64,000 nt of DNA from an uncultured Eubacteriaceae bacterium (GTDB lineage: Bacteria > Bacillota > Clostridia > Eubacteriales > Eubacteriaceae), in assembly GCA_945867155.1 (NCBI GenBank), contig CAMBHL010000001.1:1-64000 (forward strand), given 5' to 3'. The notes beneath the pieces are model-generated. The model was given only the letters and a program-made list of their open reading frames with translations, was not told the origin of the DNA and did not search any database. The stretch's first letter is position 1, and the number at the start of each line of letters is the position of its first letter. The position numbers and the translations under genes are program-made. Positions 18,177 through 27,282 of the stretch are shown here, in pieces.

Positions 18177-18872
18177 GTTATTTTTTAATTTTATTAGGTC
18201 TGGCCTTTTCATTTCTGTGATTTCTGTTGCTCTCTTTTTTCGCCACTCTTTTATTTTAGCATGGTTTCCCGAGAGCAGTACATCGGGGACAGGCATGTCC
18301 TCTACCATTTGTGGACGTGTATATTGAGGATATTCAAGCAAATTATTTTCAAAAGACTCCTCTTTCAAACTTTCATTATTGCCAAGCACGCCGCCTATCT
18401 GCCGCATGATGCTGTCGGACATGACAAGTGCTGGTAATTCTCCTCCAGTCAAAACGTAATCGCCAATTGAATATTCATCTGTCACATAACGGTCAATTAC
18501 CCGTTGATCGATTCCTTCATAATGTCCACATAAAAAAATAAATTGTTTGCTTTTTTTTAATTTTAATGCTAGTTTCTTACATTCCTGTATATTAAAAGGA
18601 ATACCAGAAGGTGTCAAAAAAATGACCGGTGTCTTTTGATGGTTTTCAATGCTCTCAATAGCTTTTATAATTGGTGGTGCCTGCATTATCATTCCAGCAC
18701 CGCCGCCATAAGGATAATCGTCTACCCTATTGTGTTTATTACTAGAAAAATCACGAATATCAATCGAATGTATTTGCAAAATGTGATTGTCTATCGAGCG
18801 CCTCATGATACTTTCAGAAAAATAAGTATTTATAATGGCTGGAAATAAAGTTAAATAATAAAAATTATACAT
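18165..18872 (-). CDS. trmD: tRNA (guanine-N1-)-methyltransferase, canonical copy
   Basis: The 235-residue enzyme uses SAM to make m1G37 next to the anticodon and so prevents frameshifting. The SPOUT knot is visible: DDYPYGGGAGM near 51-61, FLCGHYEGIDQRV, YSIGDYVLTGGELPALVM and LLEYPQYTRP. It occupies the normal rpsP-khpA-rimM-trmD-rplS position. A substrate-loop difference is worth noting: ESFENNLLE lacks the glycine usual before LL and present in the second copy at 2951-4165 (ESFNTEGLLE). It starts 2 bases after the rimM stop with no strong ribosome site, so it is probably coupled. Confidence 0.96.
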   Translation of the reverse strand: MYNFYYLTLFPAIINTYFSESIMRRSIDNHILQIHSIDIRDFSSNKHNRVDDYPYGGGAGMIMQAPPIIKAIESIENHQKTPVIFLTPSGIPFNIQECKKLALKLKKSKQFIFLCGHYEGIDQRVIDRYVTDEYSIGDYVLTGGELPALVMSDSIMRQIGGVLGNNESLKEESFENNLLEYPQYTRPQMVEDMPVPDVLLSGNHAKIKEWRKKRATEITEMKRPDLIKLKNNLKS

Positions 18873-18874
18873 AC

Positions 18875-19399
18875 TTACAACTCAAAAAAATCATTCGGGA
18901 TGTCACCAATTAAAGTTCCCTTTTCGAGATCAATATCTTTAAAATAGCATTTTCTAAAAGGAACATAAATCAATTTTGCATTCCCTGCTACTTGGATTTC
19001 TAATGTATCAACGGAACCTGTCGTTGTTAATACATTTTTAATTATACCAACGTCTTGCCCTAATTTATCTACAATTTGCAGACCAATAATATCCGCGATA
19101 TAGAATTCATTATCTGCCAACTGATCCTGTTCGCGATCAATGAGAATCTCTGCATTGATTAATGCTTCCGCATCATTTCGATTCAAAATACCCTGTAGCA
19201 TCATCAAAACAGATTTTTTATGGATACGTACATGCTGAACTTTTAATTTTATTATAGAATCCCTACTTTTTTTTACATAAACTGATTTGAAAGATAAAAA
19301 TTGTTCAATATCATCAAGAAGTGGAATAACCTTTACCTCTCCCTTTATTCCATGAGCGCTGGAGATTTTTCCTATAACTAATAACTGGTTCATAATCAT
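18875..19399 (-). CDS. rimM: 16S rRNA processing protein RimM
   Basis: The 174-residue protein assists 30S head assembly and binds S19. The N-terminal beta-barrel signature VIGKISSAHGIKGEVKVIPLLD and a C-terminal PRC-barrel with YIADIIGLQIVD and IPNDF are seen. GAGG lies 5 bases before the ATG at 19399; an ATG two codons later is also possible. It is part of the rpsP-khpA-rimM-trmD cluster. Confidence 0.95.
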   Translation of the reverse strand: MIMNQLLVIGKISSAHGIKGEVKVIPLLDDIEQFLSFKSVYVKKSRDSIIKLKVQHVRIHKKSVLMMLQGILNRNDAEALINAEILIDREQDQLADNEFYIADIIGLQIVDKLGQDVGIIKNVLTTTGSVDTLEIQVAGNAKLIYVPFRKCYFKDIDLEKGTLIGDIPNDFFEL

Positions 19400-19451
19400 A
19401 AATTCCTCAGATACAAAAAAATGATCCGCTTACACGAATCATTATTTTAAA

Positions 19452-19682
19452 TTAATCCACGATGTTGAGCATAACACGCTTATTTTCTTTCGATCCCATA
19501 GCTTTTAATACGGACCGGATGGCTTTGGCAATTCTTCCTTGCCGACCTATTACTCTTCCCATGTCATGATCAGCGACATGCAGCTCGAGAATAATTTCAT
19601 TATTCTTTTCACTTTCAGTCACTTCAACAGCATCAGGATCGTCTACAAGCGCCTTCACAATCACCTCAACCAGATCTTTCAT
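19452..19682 (-). CDS. khpA: KH-domain RNA-binding protein KhpA (YlqC)
   Basis: The 76-residue protein is a single KH domain with the GxxG loop in VIGRQGRIAKAIRSVLKAMG. KhpA proteins bind RNA, often as a heterodimer with KhpB, and affect cell size and ribosome-linked functions. The CAGGAGTAATATTTT leader before the ATG is a good ribosome site. It lies between rpsP and rimM as in most Firmicutes. Confidence 0.94.
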   Translation of the reverse strand: MKDLVEVIVKALVDDPDAVEVTESEKNNEIILELHVADHDMGRVIGRQGRIAKAIRSVLKAMGSKENKRVMLNIVD

Positions 19683-19698
19683 AAAATATTACTCCTGA

Positions 19699-19944
19699 TT
19701 ATTCGATGATATTTTCTTTCTGCAAAAGTGCCTTCACCGTAGCAGATGGTTTTGCTCCATTAGAGATCCATTTTTTAACAGCATCACCGTCAATTTTCAC
19801 AATTGGTGGTTCAACAGTTGGGTTATAGTAACCAACTTCTTCGATAAACTTTCCATCTCTTGGTGCACGGATATCAGCCACAACTAAACGATAAAATGGG
19901 CTCTTTTTCTTTCCCATACGTTTCATTCTGATTTTTACTGCCAT
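19699..19944 (-). CDS. rpsP: 30S ribosomal protein S16
   Basis: The 81-residue protein has the S16 N-terminus ([30 protein letters not shown]) and the core [11 protein letters not shown]. It helps fold the 16S 5-prime domain. GAAAGGAG lies at the ideal spacing before the ATG. It heads the rpsP-khpA-rimM-trmD group and follows ffh by 49 bases, with no terminator seen between them. Confidence 0.98.
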   Translation of the reverse strand: MAVKIRMKRMGKKKSPFYRLVVADIRAPRDGKFIEEVGYYNPTVEPPIVKIDGDAVKKWISNGAKPSATVKALLQKENIIE

Positions 19945-19993
19945 TTTTTTACTCCTTTCATACTTGCTGTCTTTATGTTCAGTAATATTATAA

Positions 19994-21334
19994 TTACATA
20001 AAAGGCCACTTCATTTTATTTCTTTTTTTCTTTCCCATATTGCCCATTTGTTTCATCATTTTTCGGCTTTGTTCAAATCCTTTTAACAGGCGATTTACAT
20101 CGGCTACGCTAGTACCGCTTCCGTTAGCGATCCTTTTTCTGCGGCTGCCATTAATAATATCAGGTTTGCTTCTTTCTTCTGGCGTCATTGAAAAGATAAT
20201 GGCTTCTGTTCTTTTTGTTTGTTTTTCAGTAGCAGCCATATCTAATCCTGCTAATGCTTTTTTATTAACACCAGGGAGCATCTCTAATATATTTGAAAGT
20301 GAACCAAGCTTTTGAACTTGATGCAACTGGTCAACAAAGTCATTTAGATCAAATGAAGCATTTCGTATCTTTTGCTCCATAATTTTAGCTTGCTCTTCAT
20401 CAACCATATCTTGAGCTTTATCAATTAAAGATAGAACATCTCCCATTCCTAAAATACGAGATGCCATTCTATCAGGATGAAATAATTCAATATCTGATAG
20501 TTTTTCACCTGTTCCAATAAAATAGATCGGTCGCTGTGTCGTGTAAGCAACGGATAAAGCTGCACCACCCCGTGTATCACCATCTAATTTTGTAAGAACA
20601 ACACCGGTTATTCCAATCTTTTCATCAAATGTCTTGGAAATATTGACTGATTCTTGTCCTGCCATACCATCTACAACTAAAAGCTTTTCGGTTGTCTCAA
20701 CAGCTTGATCAATATCAGATAGCTCCTGCATTAAGGCATCATCAATCTGCAATCGTCCCGCTGTATCTATGATCACTAAATTGTGACCTTCTTTCTCGGC
20801 AATCTTCTTGGCTTCCAATGCGATTTCAACTGCATCATGACAATTTTCTTTACAATAAACAGGTATATCCAGTTCTTTACCCAACACTTTTAACTGTTCC
20901 ATAGCCGCCGGACGATAAATATCGGCAGCTACTAATAGCGGAGATAATTTTTGCTCCTTGCGAAGCAAATTAGCAATTTTTGCTGCTGTTGTTGTTTTAC
21001 CAGCTCCCTGCAGCCCCACCATCATAAAGATATTCATTTTATCTTTATTAATATTCAAATGCTGTTCTTCGCCACCAAGCATATTGATCATTTCATCTTT
21101 AACAATTTTTATATATTGTTGGCTTGGTGTAAGAGATTTTAAAACTTCTTCTCCCTTTGCCCGTTCACCAACCGCTTTAGTGAACGATTTAACTACTTTA
21201 AAGTTGACATCGGCTTCTAAAAGGGCAAGCTTGATCTGTTTATTTGCTGCTTTTATATCAGCTTCATCAAGTTTTCCTTTTTTCCGCATGCCAGAAAAAA
21301 TATTTTGAAATTTTTCGCTTAACCCTTCAAACAT
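19994..21334 (-). CDS. ffh: Signal recognition particle protein Ffh
   Basis: The 446-residue SRP GTPase binds signal sequences of nascent membrane proteins together with 4.5S RNA. It has an N-terminal helical bundle (1-90), G domain with GLQGAGKTT (107-115), DTAGR and [10 protein letters not shown], and a Met-rich M domain (about 300-446) ending [22 protein letters not shown]. It is the second gene after ylxM, 11 bases away. Its receptor FtsY is encoded just upstream. Confidence 0.97.
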   Translation of the reverse strand: MFEGLSEKFQNIFSGMRKKGKLDEADIKAANKQIKLALLEADVNFKVVKSFTKAVGERAKGEEVLKSLTPSQQYIKIVKDEMINMLGGEEQHLNINKDKMNIFMMVGLQGAGKTTTAAKIANLLRKEQKLSPLLVAADIYRPAAMEQLKVLGKELDIPVYCKENCHDAVEIALEAKKIAEKEGHNLVIIDTAGRLQIDDALMQELSDIDQAVETTEKLLVVDGMAGQESVNISKTFDEKIGITGVVLTKLDGDTRGGAALSVAYTTQRPIYFIGTGEKLSDIELFHPDRMASRILGMGDVLSLIDKAQDMVDEEQAKIMEQKIRNASFDLNDFVDQLHQVQKLGSLSNILEMLPGVNKKALAGLDMAATEKQTKRTEAIIFSMTPEERSKPDIINGSRRKRIANGSGTSVADVNRLLKGFEQSRKMMKQMGNMGKKKRNKMKWPFM

Positions 21335-21345
21335 TTTCCACCTTA

Positions 21346-21732
21346 TTAATCTTCATAAGAGAAGCGTTCAACTTGCTCGGAAATATTGTTTAATACAGCC
21401 ATTGCTTCTGATGAACTTTGAACTTGTTTATTTTCTTTTAATTTTAACAATTCATTTTCGATTTTTGAAATTAGACGCTGTGTTTTCTCAAATCTTTCAA
21501 CAAGTTTTAATTTATCTTCATATTGGCGAAGCTGTTCTTTACCTCGTCGTATCGCATCATAGGCGCCCTGCCTAGTTAAATGCATAACATCTGCTATTTC
21601 TGACGCTGAATAATCATCGTTATAATAATATAATAATGTTTTTTTTAATTTTTTAGATAATAACTCACCGTAAAAATCAAATAATAGCTGTTCTCTATAC
21701 TTTGTTTTAAAAACTTCATCTCGAAACATCAT
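21346..21732 (-). CDS. ylxM: YlxM-family (UPF0122) helix-turn-helix protein, SRP-associated
   Basis: The 128-residue protein has a sigma-70 region-4-like helix-turn-helix (YSASEIADVMHLTRQGAYDAIRRGKEQLRQYEDKL, shown here by its ends Y47 to L81 approximately) and a coiled C-terminal half. YlxM in Firmicutes lies directly before ffh and has been linked to SRP function; its exact action is not settled. The start has two adjacent ATG codons preceded by a CAGGATAAA site. A strong promoter (21754-21782) lies just upstream, so ylxM-ffh can be transcribed apart from ftsY. Confidence 0.9.
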   Translation of the reverse strand: MMFRDEVFKTKYREQLLFDFYGELLSKKLKKTLLYYYNDDYSASEIADVMHLTRQGAYDAIRRGKEQLRQYEDKLKLVERFEKTQRLISKIENELLKLKENKQVQSSSEAMAVLNNISEQVERFSYED

Positions 21733-21753
21733 TTTATCCTGAAAGACTTTATT

Positions 21754-21782
21754 ATTTTACAAGTCTTTTGTTTGAATGTCAA
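21754..21782 (-). promoter_or_regulatory. Strong promoter for ylxM-ffh, with an inverted repeat around the -10
   Basis: A perfect TTGACA (21782-21777) lies 17 bases from TAAAAT (21759-21754) on the minus strand. An 8-bp perfect inverted repeat (21742-21749 with 21761-21768) brackets the -10 hexamer, so the site could be an operator or a hairpin at the transcript start. A weak ftsY terminator is another reading, but no T-run follows. Confidence 0.75.
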
Positions 21783-21800
21783 GTTATTTTCTTTACAATT

Positions 21801-22712
21801 TTATTTTATTTTGGGATCATACAGTAGCTTCACAAAATCCTTCGCATTAAAGGGGACTAAATCTTCAGCTTTTTCTCCAAGACCAACATATTCGATTGGA
21901 ATTTTTAATTCATTTATCATTGGAATCACAATGCCGCCTTTTGCTGTTCCATCCAATTTTGTCATAACTATACCCTGAAGTTTCACAGCATCATTAAAAG
22001 TTTTTGCTTGATTTAACGCATTTTGTCCTGTAGTTGCATCCACAACGAGCAAGTTGTGAATCTGATAATCCCCTTTTTCCTTTTCAATGACGCGGCTCAA
22101 CTTATTCAATTCATTCATAAGATTGACTTTATTGTGAAGTCGTCCTGCCGTGTCACATATCAAAACATCCGCTTTCTTAGCTTGCGCAGAATGTATAGCA
22201 TCATAAATAACTGACGCAGGGTCAGCGCCTGGACGACTCGATACAATATCAACATCAAGCCGTTCTGCCCACGTTTGCAGTTGTTCTACAGCAGCTGCTC
22301 TAAAAGTATCCCCTGCCGCAATCAATACCTTTTTTCCTTCATCTTGATATTTTTTTGCCAGTTTTGCTATTGTTGTCGTTTTCCCAACGCCATTAACACC
22401 AACAATTAGAGATATAACCGGAAAGCTAATCGGTTCTACTGGGACATCAACCATTTGAATCATAATATTTTGCAATTCATCAATGACCTCTTCGACTTTC
22501 TTTAATTTCTTCGTTTTGATATTGTCTTGCAATTTATCTATGATTTCTTCCGTGGTATCTACAGTAATGTCTGATAAAATCAAATTTTCTTCTAATTCAT
22601 CAAAAAAATCATCATCTAATTCTTTATAATAAAATAAATGATCAATCTTGTCAGAAAATTTCTTTGTCGTCTCTGATACGCGATCTCTCATTTTTTGGAA
22701 TATTGACGCCAT
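21801..22712 (-). CDS. ftsY: SRP receptor FtsY
   Basis: The 303-residue SRP receptor GTPase docks ribosome-SRP complexes at the membrane. The N-terminal A region is short, followed by the N domain, then G domain with GVNGVGKTTT (105-114), DTAGR, TKLDGTAKGG and GLGEKAEDL near the C-terminus. The amphipathic N-terminus (MASIFQKMRDRVSETTKKF) is the likely membrane-binding part. It starts 25 bases after the smc stop, behind a GAGGA site. Confidence 0.97.
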   Translation of the reverse strand: MASIFQKMRDRVSETTKKFSDKIDHLFYYKELDDDFFDELEENLILSDITVDTTEEIIDKLQDNIKTKKLKKVEEVIDELQNIMIQMVDVPVEPISFPVISLIVGVNGVGKTTTIAKLAKKYQDEGKKVLIAAGDTFRAAAVEQLQTWAERLDVDIVSSRPGADPASVIYDAIHSAQAKKADVLICDTAGRLHNKVNLMNELNKLSRVIEKEKGDYQIHNLLVVDATTGQNALNQAKTFNDAVKLQGIVMTKLDGTAKGGIVIPMINELKIPIEYVGLGEKAEDLVPFNAKDFVKLLYDPKIK

Positions 22713-22737
22713 ATTTTCCTCCTCATTATTTAATGTT

Positions 22738-25700
22738 TCACAAATAATCTGATACTTTCATTGAAACGATCTTAGAAATTCCAATGTTAGACATCGAAAC
22801 ACCGTAAATCGAATCGCAAATTTTTAGCGTATTTTTTCGATGCGTAATAATGATAAACTGAGTTTGATAGGCTGTCCCTTTCAAATATTCCGTGAAGCGA
22901 TAAATGTTTTGTTCGTCTAATGCTGCATCAACCTCATCAACGATACAGAAAGGGGCTGGATTCAGTTTTAAAAAAGCAAACAGTAAACAAATTGCAGTCA
23001 AAGCCTTCTCGCCACCGGATAATAACGACAGTTGTTTCACATTTTTTCCAGGCGGCTGAACTTCCAAACCTATTCCACTCTGTAATATATTGCGGGGATC
23101 TTTATAAAATAATCTAGCTTTTCCACCCTCAAACAATACATTAAAAATTTGTGAAAAATAGATTTGCAATTGTTTGAATTCTTTATCAAATTTCTTTGCC
23201 ATTGAAGTTTGAAGATCTAAAATAATTTGATTAATTTTTTCTTTTGATTCCAATAAATCTTCATACTGTTTTTTAATAAAACGATACCTTTGATCAATCA
23301 CTTCATAACTTTCAATAGCGTTAACATTAACGGCTCCTAATTCATTAATTTGTCGTTCTAATGCTTGGATCGAAATTTCTAAGTCAGCTACTGCTTTGAT
23401 TTCATGCGTTTTGATCCAATCTGCAATCATTGTAGCATTCATGCCATAGCGGCTTTGCATTTTATTATTAATATTATTTTTAACAGATTCGATACGATTT
23501 GATGCAAGGGTTAATTTATTTAATTCATCATTTTGCAAAATCTGTTGATGATTTAACAATCGAATTTCTTTTTCAACATTCTCAATTTCCAATTCAATTT
23601 TGTTTTCTTTAGATTCGTATTGTTCAGATTTTTTTACTTGTTCACTTAAACCTTGTTGATATTTCTGAAGCATTTTATCTAAATCTGAAAATTGTTGCTG
23701 TAATTGCTGAATTCTTTGACTGCAATGTTCGAGATCCGCTTTTTTCTCTTTTACCTGAAGACTTAATGCTTCTTTCTCTTGAATCGTCTGATGAAGTTCA
23801 ATACTTTTTTGTTTGATAATTTCTTTATTTTTTTCAATTTTAATCTGATATTGCGAAATGGATTGATCACATTCCCTTTGCTTCTTGAAAAGAGTATTGA
23901 TTTTTTTCTGAAGATCTTCAATACTCTGGGGTGCACCATTCTCATCTATGCTATTATTAAAATTTTTAACAAATTCACTGATTTCATCTCGCTGTTTTGT
24001 TAAACCCTCATACTCCTGCTGATTTCTTATAATCTGTTGTTGAAAATTTGAATTAATGGTTTGGAAGGAAACTAATGACTGTCTGTGCTTATAAAGTTCC
24101 CGCTCAAAATATTTTTGTTTTAAACTTAAAATCTTTACTGTATTTTGCTGCTTCTCAGTCTTTTTTTTATTTTGATCGTATTCCCTTTGTTTTGCAGCTA
24201 TTTCAGCCAGAATCCTCTTTTGATCTTCCTGCAACTTATCTAAAGTCTTCTTATGATGCAACTGTATTTGGGAATTTTCATTGTTAGCGATTCCTCCAGA
24301 GATTGCACCTCCTGGATAAAACAGTTCACCATCAATTGTCACGATTGTAACATTTTTCTTCAACTGTCTAATGTTTTGGGCAGATGAAAAATTTTGTGCC
24401 ACAACTACTTTTCCCAATAAATTTTCTACAGCAGGTTGAATCACTTCTGGGTATTTTATTAATTCTGACGCTACGCCAATAAATCCATCACATCGGTTGA
24501 GAACAGATTTCTCTTTCTTCAGAAGTTTATTTACTCTTATATTGTTTAAAGGTAAGAAGGTGACCCGCCCGATTTTATGCTTCTTCAAAATTTGAATGCA
24601 AAATCTTGCAGTCTCTGTATCATAAACAACAATGTTTTGACTTTTTTTGCCTAACGCAAAGGTAAGCGAAGGGACAAGACTATCTGGTATTTTAATTAAT
24701 TCTTCAACTGTTCCCAATACTTTCTTCTTGATTGGTTCAGGCATTGAATTTTTTTTATTCATCATCCATTTTACAGCAGGTGAATAATTAATAAATTTAT
24801 AGCGCTGAGATTGTAAAAATTCAATTCTTGATTTTATTTTTTCAAGTTGTTGATCATACTGAGTTAATTGAGAAGAAAGCGCATGAGCTTTAGTTAATAA
24901 ATCATCTAGCTGTTTTTTTTCATGGTCTGTATTTTCTTTTTGCTCATTAAATTTTTTTTGGTCTTGCTCAATCTTTAATTTTTCATTCCTGATTTTTTGC
25001 TTAATCTCTTCTTGATGAGCTATAGAATCACTTACGTTTTGTTGTCTTATCTTTATTTTTTCATCAAGAGCAGCTAATTGTGAAAAGTATTCATCTTTTT
25101 TTGCTTTATCATCTTCTCTTTCACTGCGGAAACCTGACAGCTTTTCCTGCATTGTTTTAATCTTCTCTGTAAAATCTATTGATTGATTCTGCCAAGGCAT
25201 TTGTTCTTCTGCGAGCTGACGATTTTGTAGTTCGACTTCTTTCAGCAAATGATGAAGAATAGCTATATTGTTAATATATTTATTCTTTTGATTAACAATT
25301 TCGGAAATTGACTTTTCCAACCGATTCTGCTCAGCCTGATTGGTTTTGATCTGTTCTTCAATACGAATTTTCTTTTTTTCAATTTGATTACTTCGTAATG
25401 AATAATCTTTATCATTCTGATTGGATTCATGTCTTAAATCAGAAATCGTTTTTTTCTGATTCCTTAACCTTTGATAATGAGCATCTGCATCGTGAATTTT
25501 TATTTTAATATTTTCGATTTCTTTATTGCACTCACAAATTGCTTTTTGATTTTTGCTCTCTTTTTCTTTAAAAATTTTGCTGTCTCTCGTATATTTGTAA
25601 AGATCTAACTCTTTTAATTGTTCTTTTAAACTCAAGTAATGACGTGCTTTTTCTGATTGTTTCAATAAAGGCTGCCGCTGTCGTTCAAGTTCGCTTAAAA

Positions 25701-26280
25701 TATCTTTGACACGGTCCATATTTCTCTGAGCCGAATTTAATTCTTTTTGCGCTTCGTGTTCACGAATTCTATAGTTAACAATTCCTACTGCCTCTTCAAT
25801 AATGCTTCTTAATTGATGGGGATCACTCTTTACGATATTCTCAACACTCCCCTGGCTCACAACAGAATACCCATTTTTTCCCAAGCCAGTGTCTGCAAAA
25901 AGCGCACGGATATCCTTTAATCGAACTTGTTGTTTATTAATGTAATAAGAAGATTCTCCTGTTCTAAATAATCTTCTGGAAACGGAAACTTCATCGGGAT
26001 AATCTTTTAAATAGTGATCTTCATTATTTAATGTAGCAACAACTTCAGCATATCCCATCGGTTTGAGAAAATGTGTACCCGAAAAGATGATATCTTCCAT
26101 TTGCTGTCCGCGTAGTGATCTACTGTTTTGTTCTCCCAGTATCCATTTAACCGCATCAATAATATTGCTTTTTCCGCTTCCATTGGGACCTATTACTGCC
26201 GTGATGTGTGGATCGAATGTTAATTCAACTGGATGCGCAAAAGATTTAAATCCTATTATTCTTAAAGATTGCAAGTACAT
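22738..26280 (-). CDS. smc: Chromosome partition protein Smc
   Basis: The 1180-residue condensin ATPase has an N-terminal head with Walker A GPNGSGKS (31-38), coiled-coil arms (about 165-505 and 665-1015), a hinge at about 505-665 (with GFIGVASELIKYPE and DGELFYPGGAISGG), and a C-terminal head with LLSGGEKALTAICLLFAF and the Walker B CIVDEVDAALDE. It organises and segregates the chromosome with ScpA and ScpB, which are not in the window. It starts 9 bases after the rnc stop. Confidence 0.98.
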   Translation of the reverse strand: MYLQSLRIIGFKSFAHPVELTFDPHITAVIGPNGSGKSNIIDAVKWILGEQNSRSLRGQQMEDIIFSGTHFLKPMGYAEVVATLNNEDHYLKDYPDEVSVSRRLFRTGESSYYINKQQVRLKDIRALFADTGLGKNGYSVVSQGSVENIVKSDPHQLRSIIEEAVGIVNYRIREHEAQKELNSAQRNMDRVKDILSELERQRQPLLKQSEKARHYLSLKEQLKELDLYKYTRDSKIFKEKESKNQKAICECNKEIENIKIKIHDADAHYQRLRNQKKTISDLRHESNQNDKDYSLRSNQIEKKKIRIEEQIKTNQAEQNRLEKSISEIVNQKNKYINNIAILHHLLKEVELQNRQLAEEQMPWQNQSIDFTEKIKTMQEKLSGFRSEREDDKAKKDEYFSQLAALDEKIKIRQQNVSDSIAHQEEIKQKIRNEKLKIEQDQKKFNEQKENTDHEKKQLDDLLTKAHALSSQLTQYDQQLEKIKSRIEFLQSQRYKFINYSPAVKWMMNKKNSMPEPIKKKVLGTVEELIKIPDSLVPSLTFALGKKSQNIVVYDTETARFCIQILKKHKIGRVTFLPLNNIRVNKLLKKEKSVLNRCDGFIGVASELIKYPEVIQPAVENLLGKVVVAQNFSSAQNIRQLKKNVTIVTIDGELFYPGGAISGGIANNENSQIQLHHKKTLDKLQEDQKRILAEIAAKQREYDQNKKKTEKQQNTVKILSLKQKYFERELYKHRQSLVSFQTINSNFQQQIIRNQQEYEGLTKQRDEISEFVKNFNNSIDENGAPQSIEDLQKKINTLFKKQRECDQSISQYQIKIEKNKEIIKQKSIELHQTIQEKEALSLQVKEKKADLEHCSQRIQQLQQQFSDLDKMLQKYQQGLSEQVKKSEQYESKENKIELEIENVEKEIRLLNHQQILQNDELNKLTLASNRIESVKNNINNKMQSRYGMNATMIADWIKTHEIKAVADLEISIQALERQINELGAVNVNAIESYEVIDQRYRFIKKQYEDLLESKEKINQIILDLQTSMAKKFDKEFKQLQIYFSQIFNVLFEGGKARLFYKDPRNILQSGIGLEVQPPGKNVKQLSLLSGGEKALTAICLLFAFLKLNPAPFCIVDEVDAALDEQNIYRFTEYLKGTAYQTQFIIITHRKNTLKICDSIYGVSMSNIGISKIVSMKVSDYL

Positions 26281-26289
26281 AGAGTAACA

Positions 26290-26973
26290 TTATCCTTTAT
26301 CTTGCGCCGATTCCAATTTTTTGTACAATACTTTTTTTGCAGCGTCTTGTTCTGCTTCTTTTTTAGTTTTTCCTACTCCAGAAGCACAATTTTGTCCATT
26401 AATAGATAATGTTACATAAAATATTTTATCATGTTCCGGACCAGCTGTACGATCTAATATATATTCAATACTCTGATTCTGTTTTTGCTGAATAAACTCT
26501 TGTAATGCAGTCTTATAATCATTATTTAAATGTCCATCTAAAGCCAACTTAATATTTTCTTTTAAAGTTGAATATATGATTTTTTTTGTATTTTCATAGT
26601 TGGAATCCATAAAAACTGCGCCTATTAATGCTTCAAAAGTATTTTCAAGAATAGATTGACGGTATCTTCCTCCAGATGCGATTTCTCCTTTGCCAAGGAA
26701 TAAGTAGTCCCCTAAATGCAACTTCATGGCTGCTTTTGAAAGGGATTCAGAACATACGATACTCGCACGCAGACGTGTCATTTGTCCTTCAGAAAGCTGA
26801 TAATTTTTAAATAAATATTCGGAAATCGATAGTTCTAAAACAGCATCCCCAAGGTATTCTAATCGTTCATTGTTTTTTTCTTTACCATATGAGCTATGTG
26901 TAAGTGCTTCGTAAAGATGGCTTTTATCATTAAAGAAATAATTAATTTCTTCTTCCAGTTTTAATATATTCAT
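26290..26973 (-). CDS. rnc: Ribonuclease III
   Basis: The 227-residue enzyme cleaves double-stranded RNA in rRNA precursors and regulatory duplexes. The catalytic signature NERLEYLGDAVL is at 35-46 and a second acidic cluster is in LENTFEALIGAVFMD near 110-124. A C-terminal double-stranded RNA-binding domain spans about 155-225. It precedes smc with 9 bases between. The acpP terminator upstream (27007-27034) means a promoter for rnc-smc should lie in 26974-27006, but I cannot point to a clear one. Confidence 0.97.
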   Translation of the reverse strand: MNILKLEEEINYFFNDKSHLYEALTHSSYGKEKNNERLEYLGDAVLELSISEYLFKNYQLSEGQMTRLRASIVCSESLSKAAMKLHLGDYLFLGKGEIASGGRYRQSILENTFEALIGAVFMDSNYENTKKIIYSTLKENIKLALDGHLNNDYKTALQEFIQQKQNQSIEYILDRTAGPEHDKIFYVTLSINGQNCASGVGKTKKEAEQDAAKKVLYKKLESAQDKG

Positions 26974-27006
26974 TTATTTCCCAACCAAATATATTTTCCC
27001 TTATTA

Positions 27007-27034
27007 ACGAAAAAGCTCCCTAACAAGGGAGCTT
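27007..27034 (-). terminator. Intrinsic terminator after acpP
   Basis: A perfect 9-bp GC-containing inverted repeat (27013-27021 with 27026-27034, 4-base loop) is followed on the minus strand by TTTTCG. It lies just past the acpP stop and separates it from rnc. Confidence 0.85.
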
Positions 27035-27045
27035 CGTAATTTCTT

Positions 27046-27273
27046 TTAAGCTTCGAGGATCTTCAAGATGTCCCCAACTGTCTTGATATGTTCTAATTGA
27101 TCGTCAGGAACTTTTACTCCAAATTCATCTTCAAAAGCCATGACCAATTCAACAATATCTAATGAATCTGCATCTAAATCTTCTACCAAATTACTGTCTT
27201 CCTGAATTTCATCTTCAGAGACACCCAGCTGTTCAGCGATGATATTTTTAATTTTATCTAATTTATCGTCCAT
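27046..27273 (-). CDS. acpP: Acyl carrier protein
   Basis: The 75-residue acidic protein carries acyl chains in fatty acid synthesis. The phosphopantetheine attachment site is Ser37 in DADSLD, within the family pattern EDLDADSLDIVELVMAFEDEF (about 31-51). It follows plsX by 9 bases with a clear AGGAGG-like site. PlsX uses acyl-ACP, so the pair are functional partners. Confidence 0.97.
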   Translation of the reverse strand: MDDKLDKIKNIIAEQLGVSEDEIQEDSNLVEDLDADSLDIVELVMAFEDEFGVKVPDDQLEHIKTVGDILKILEA

Positions 27274-27282
27274 TTTATCCTC

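Noticed and set aside
22738..26280. Repeats within smc
   Set aside because: The repetitive appearance (Gln, Lys and Glu codons) is the heptad pattern of a coiled coil, not a DNA-level repeat.
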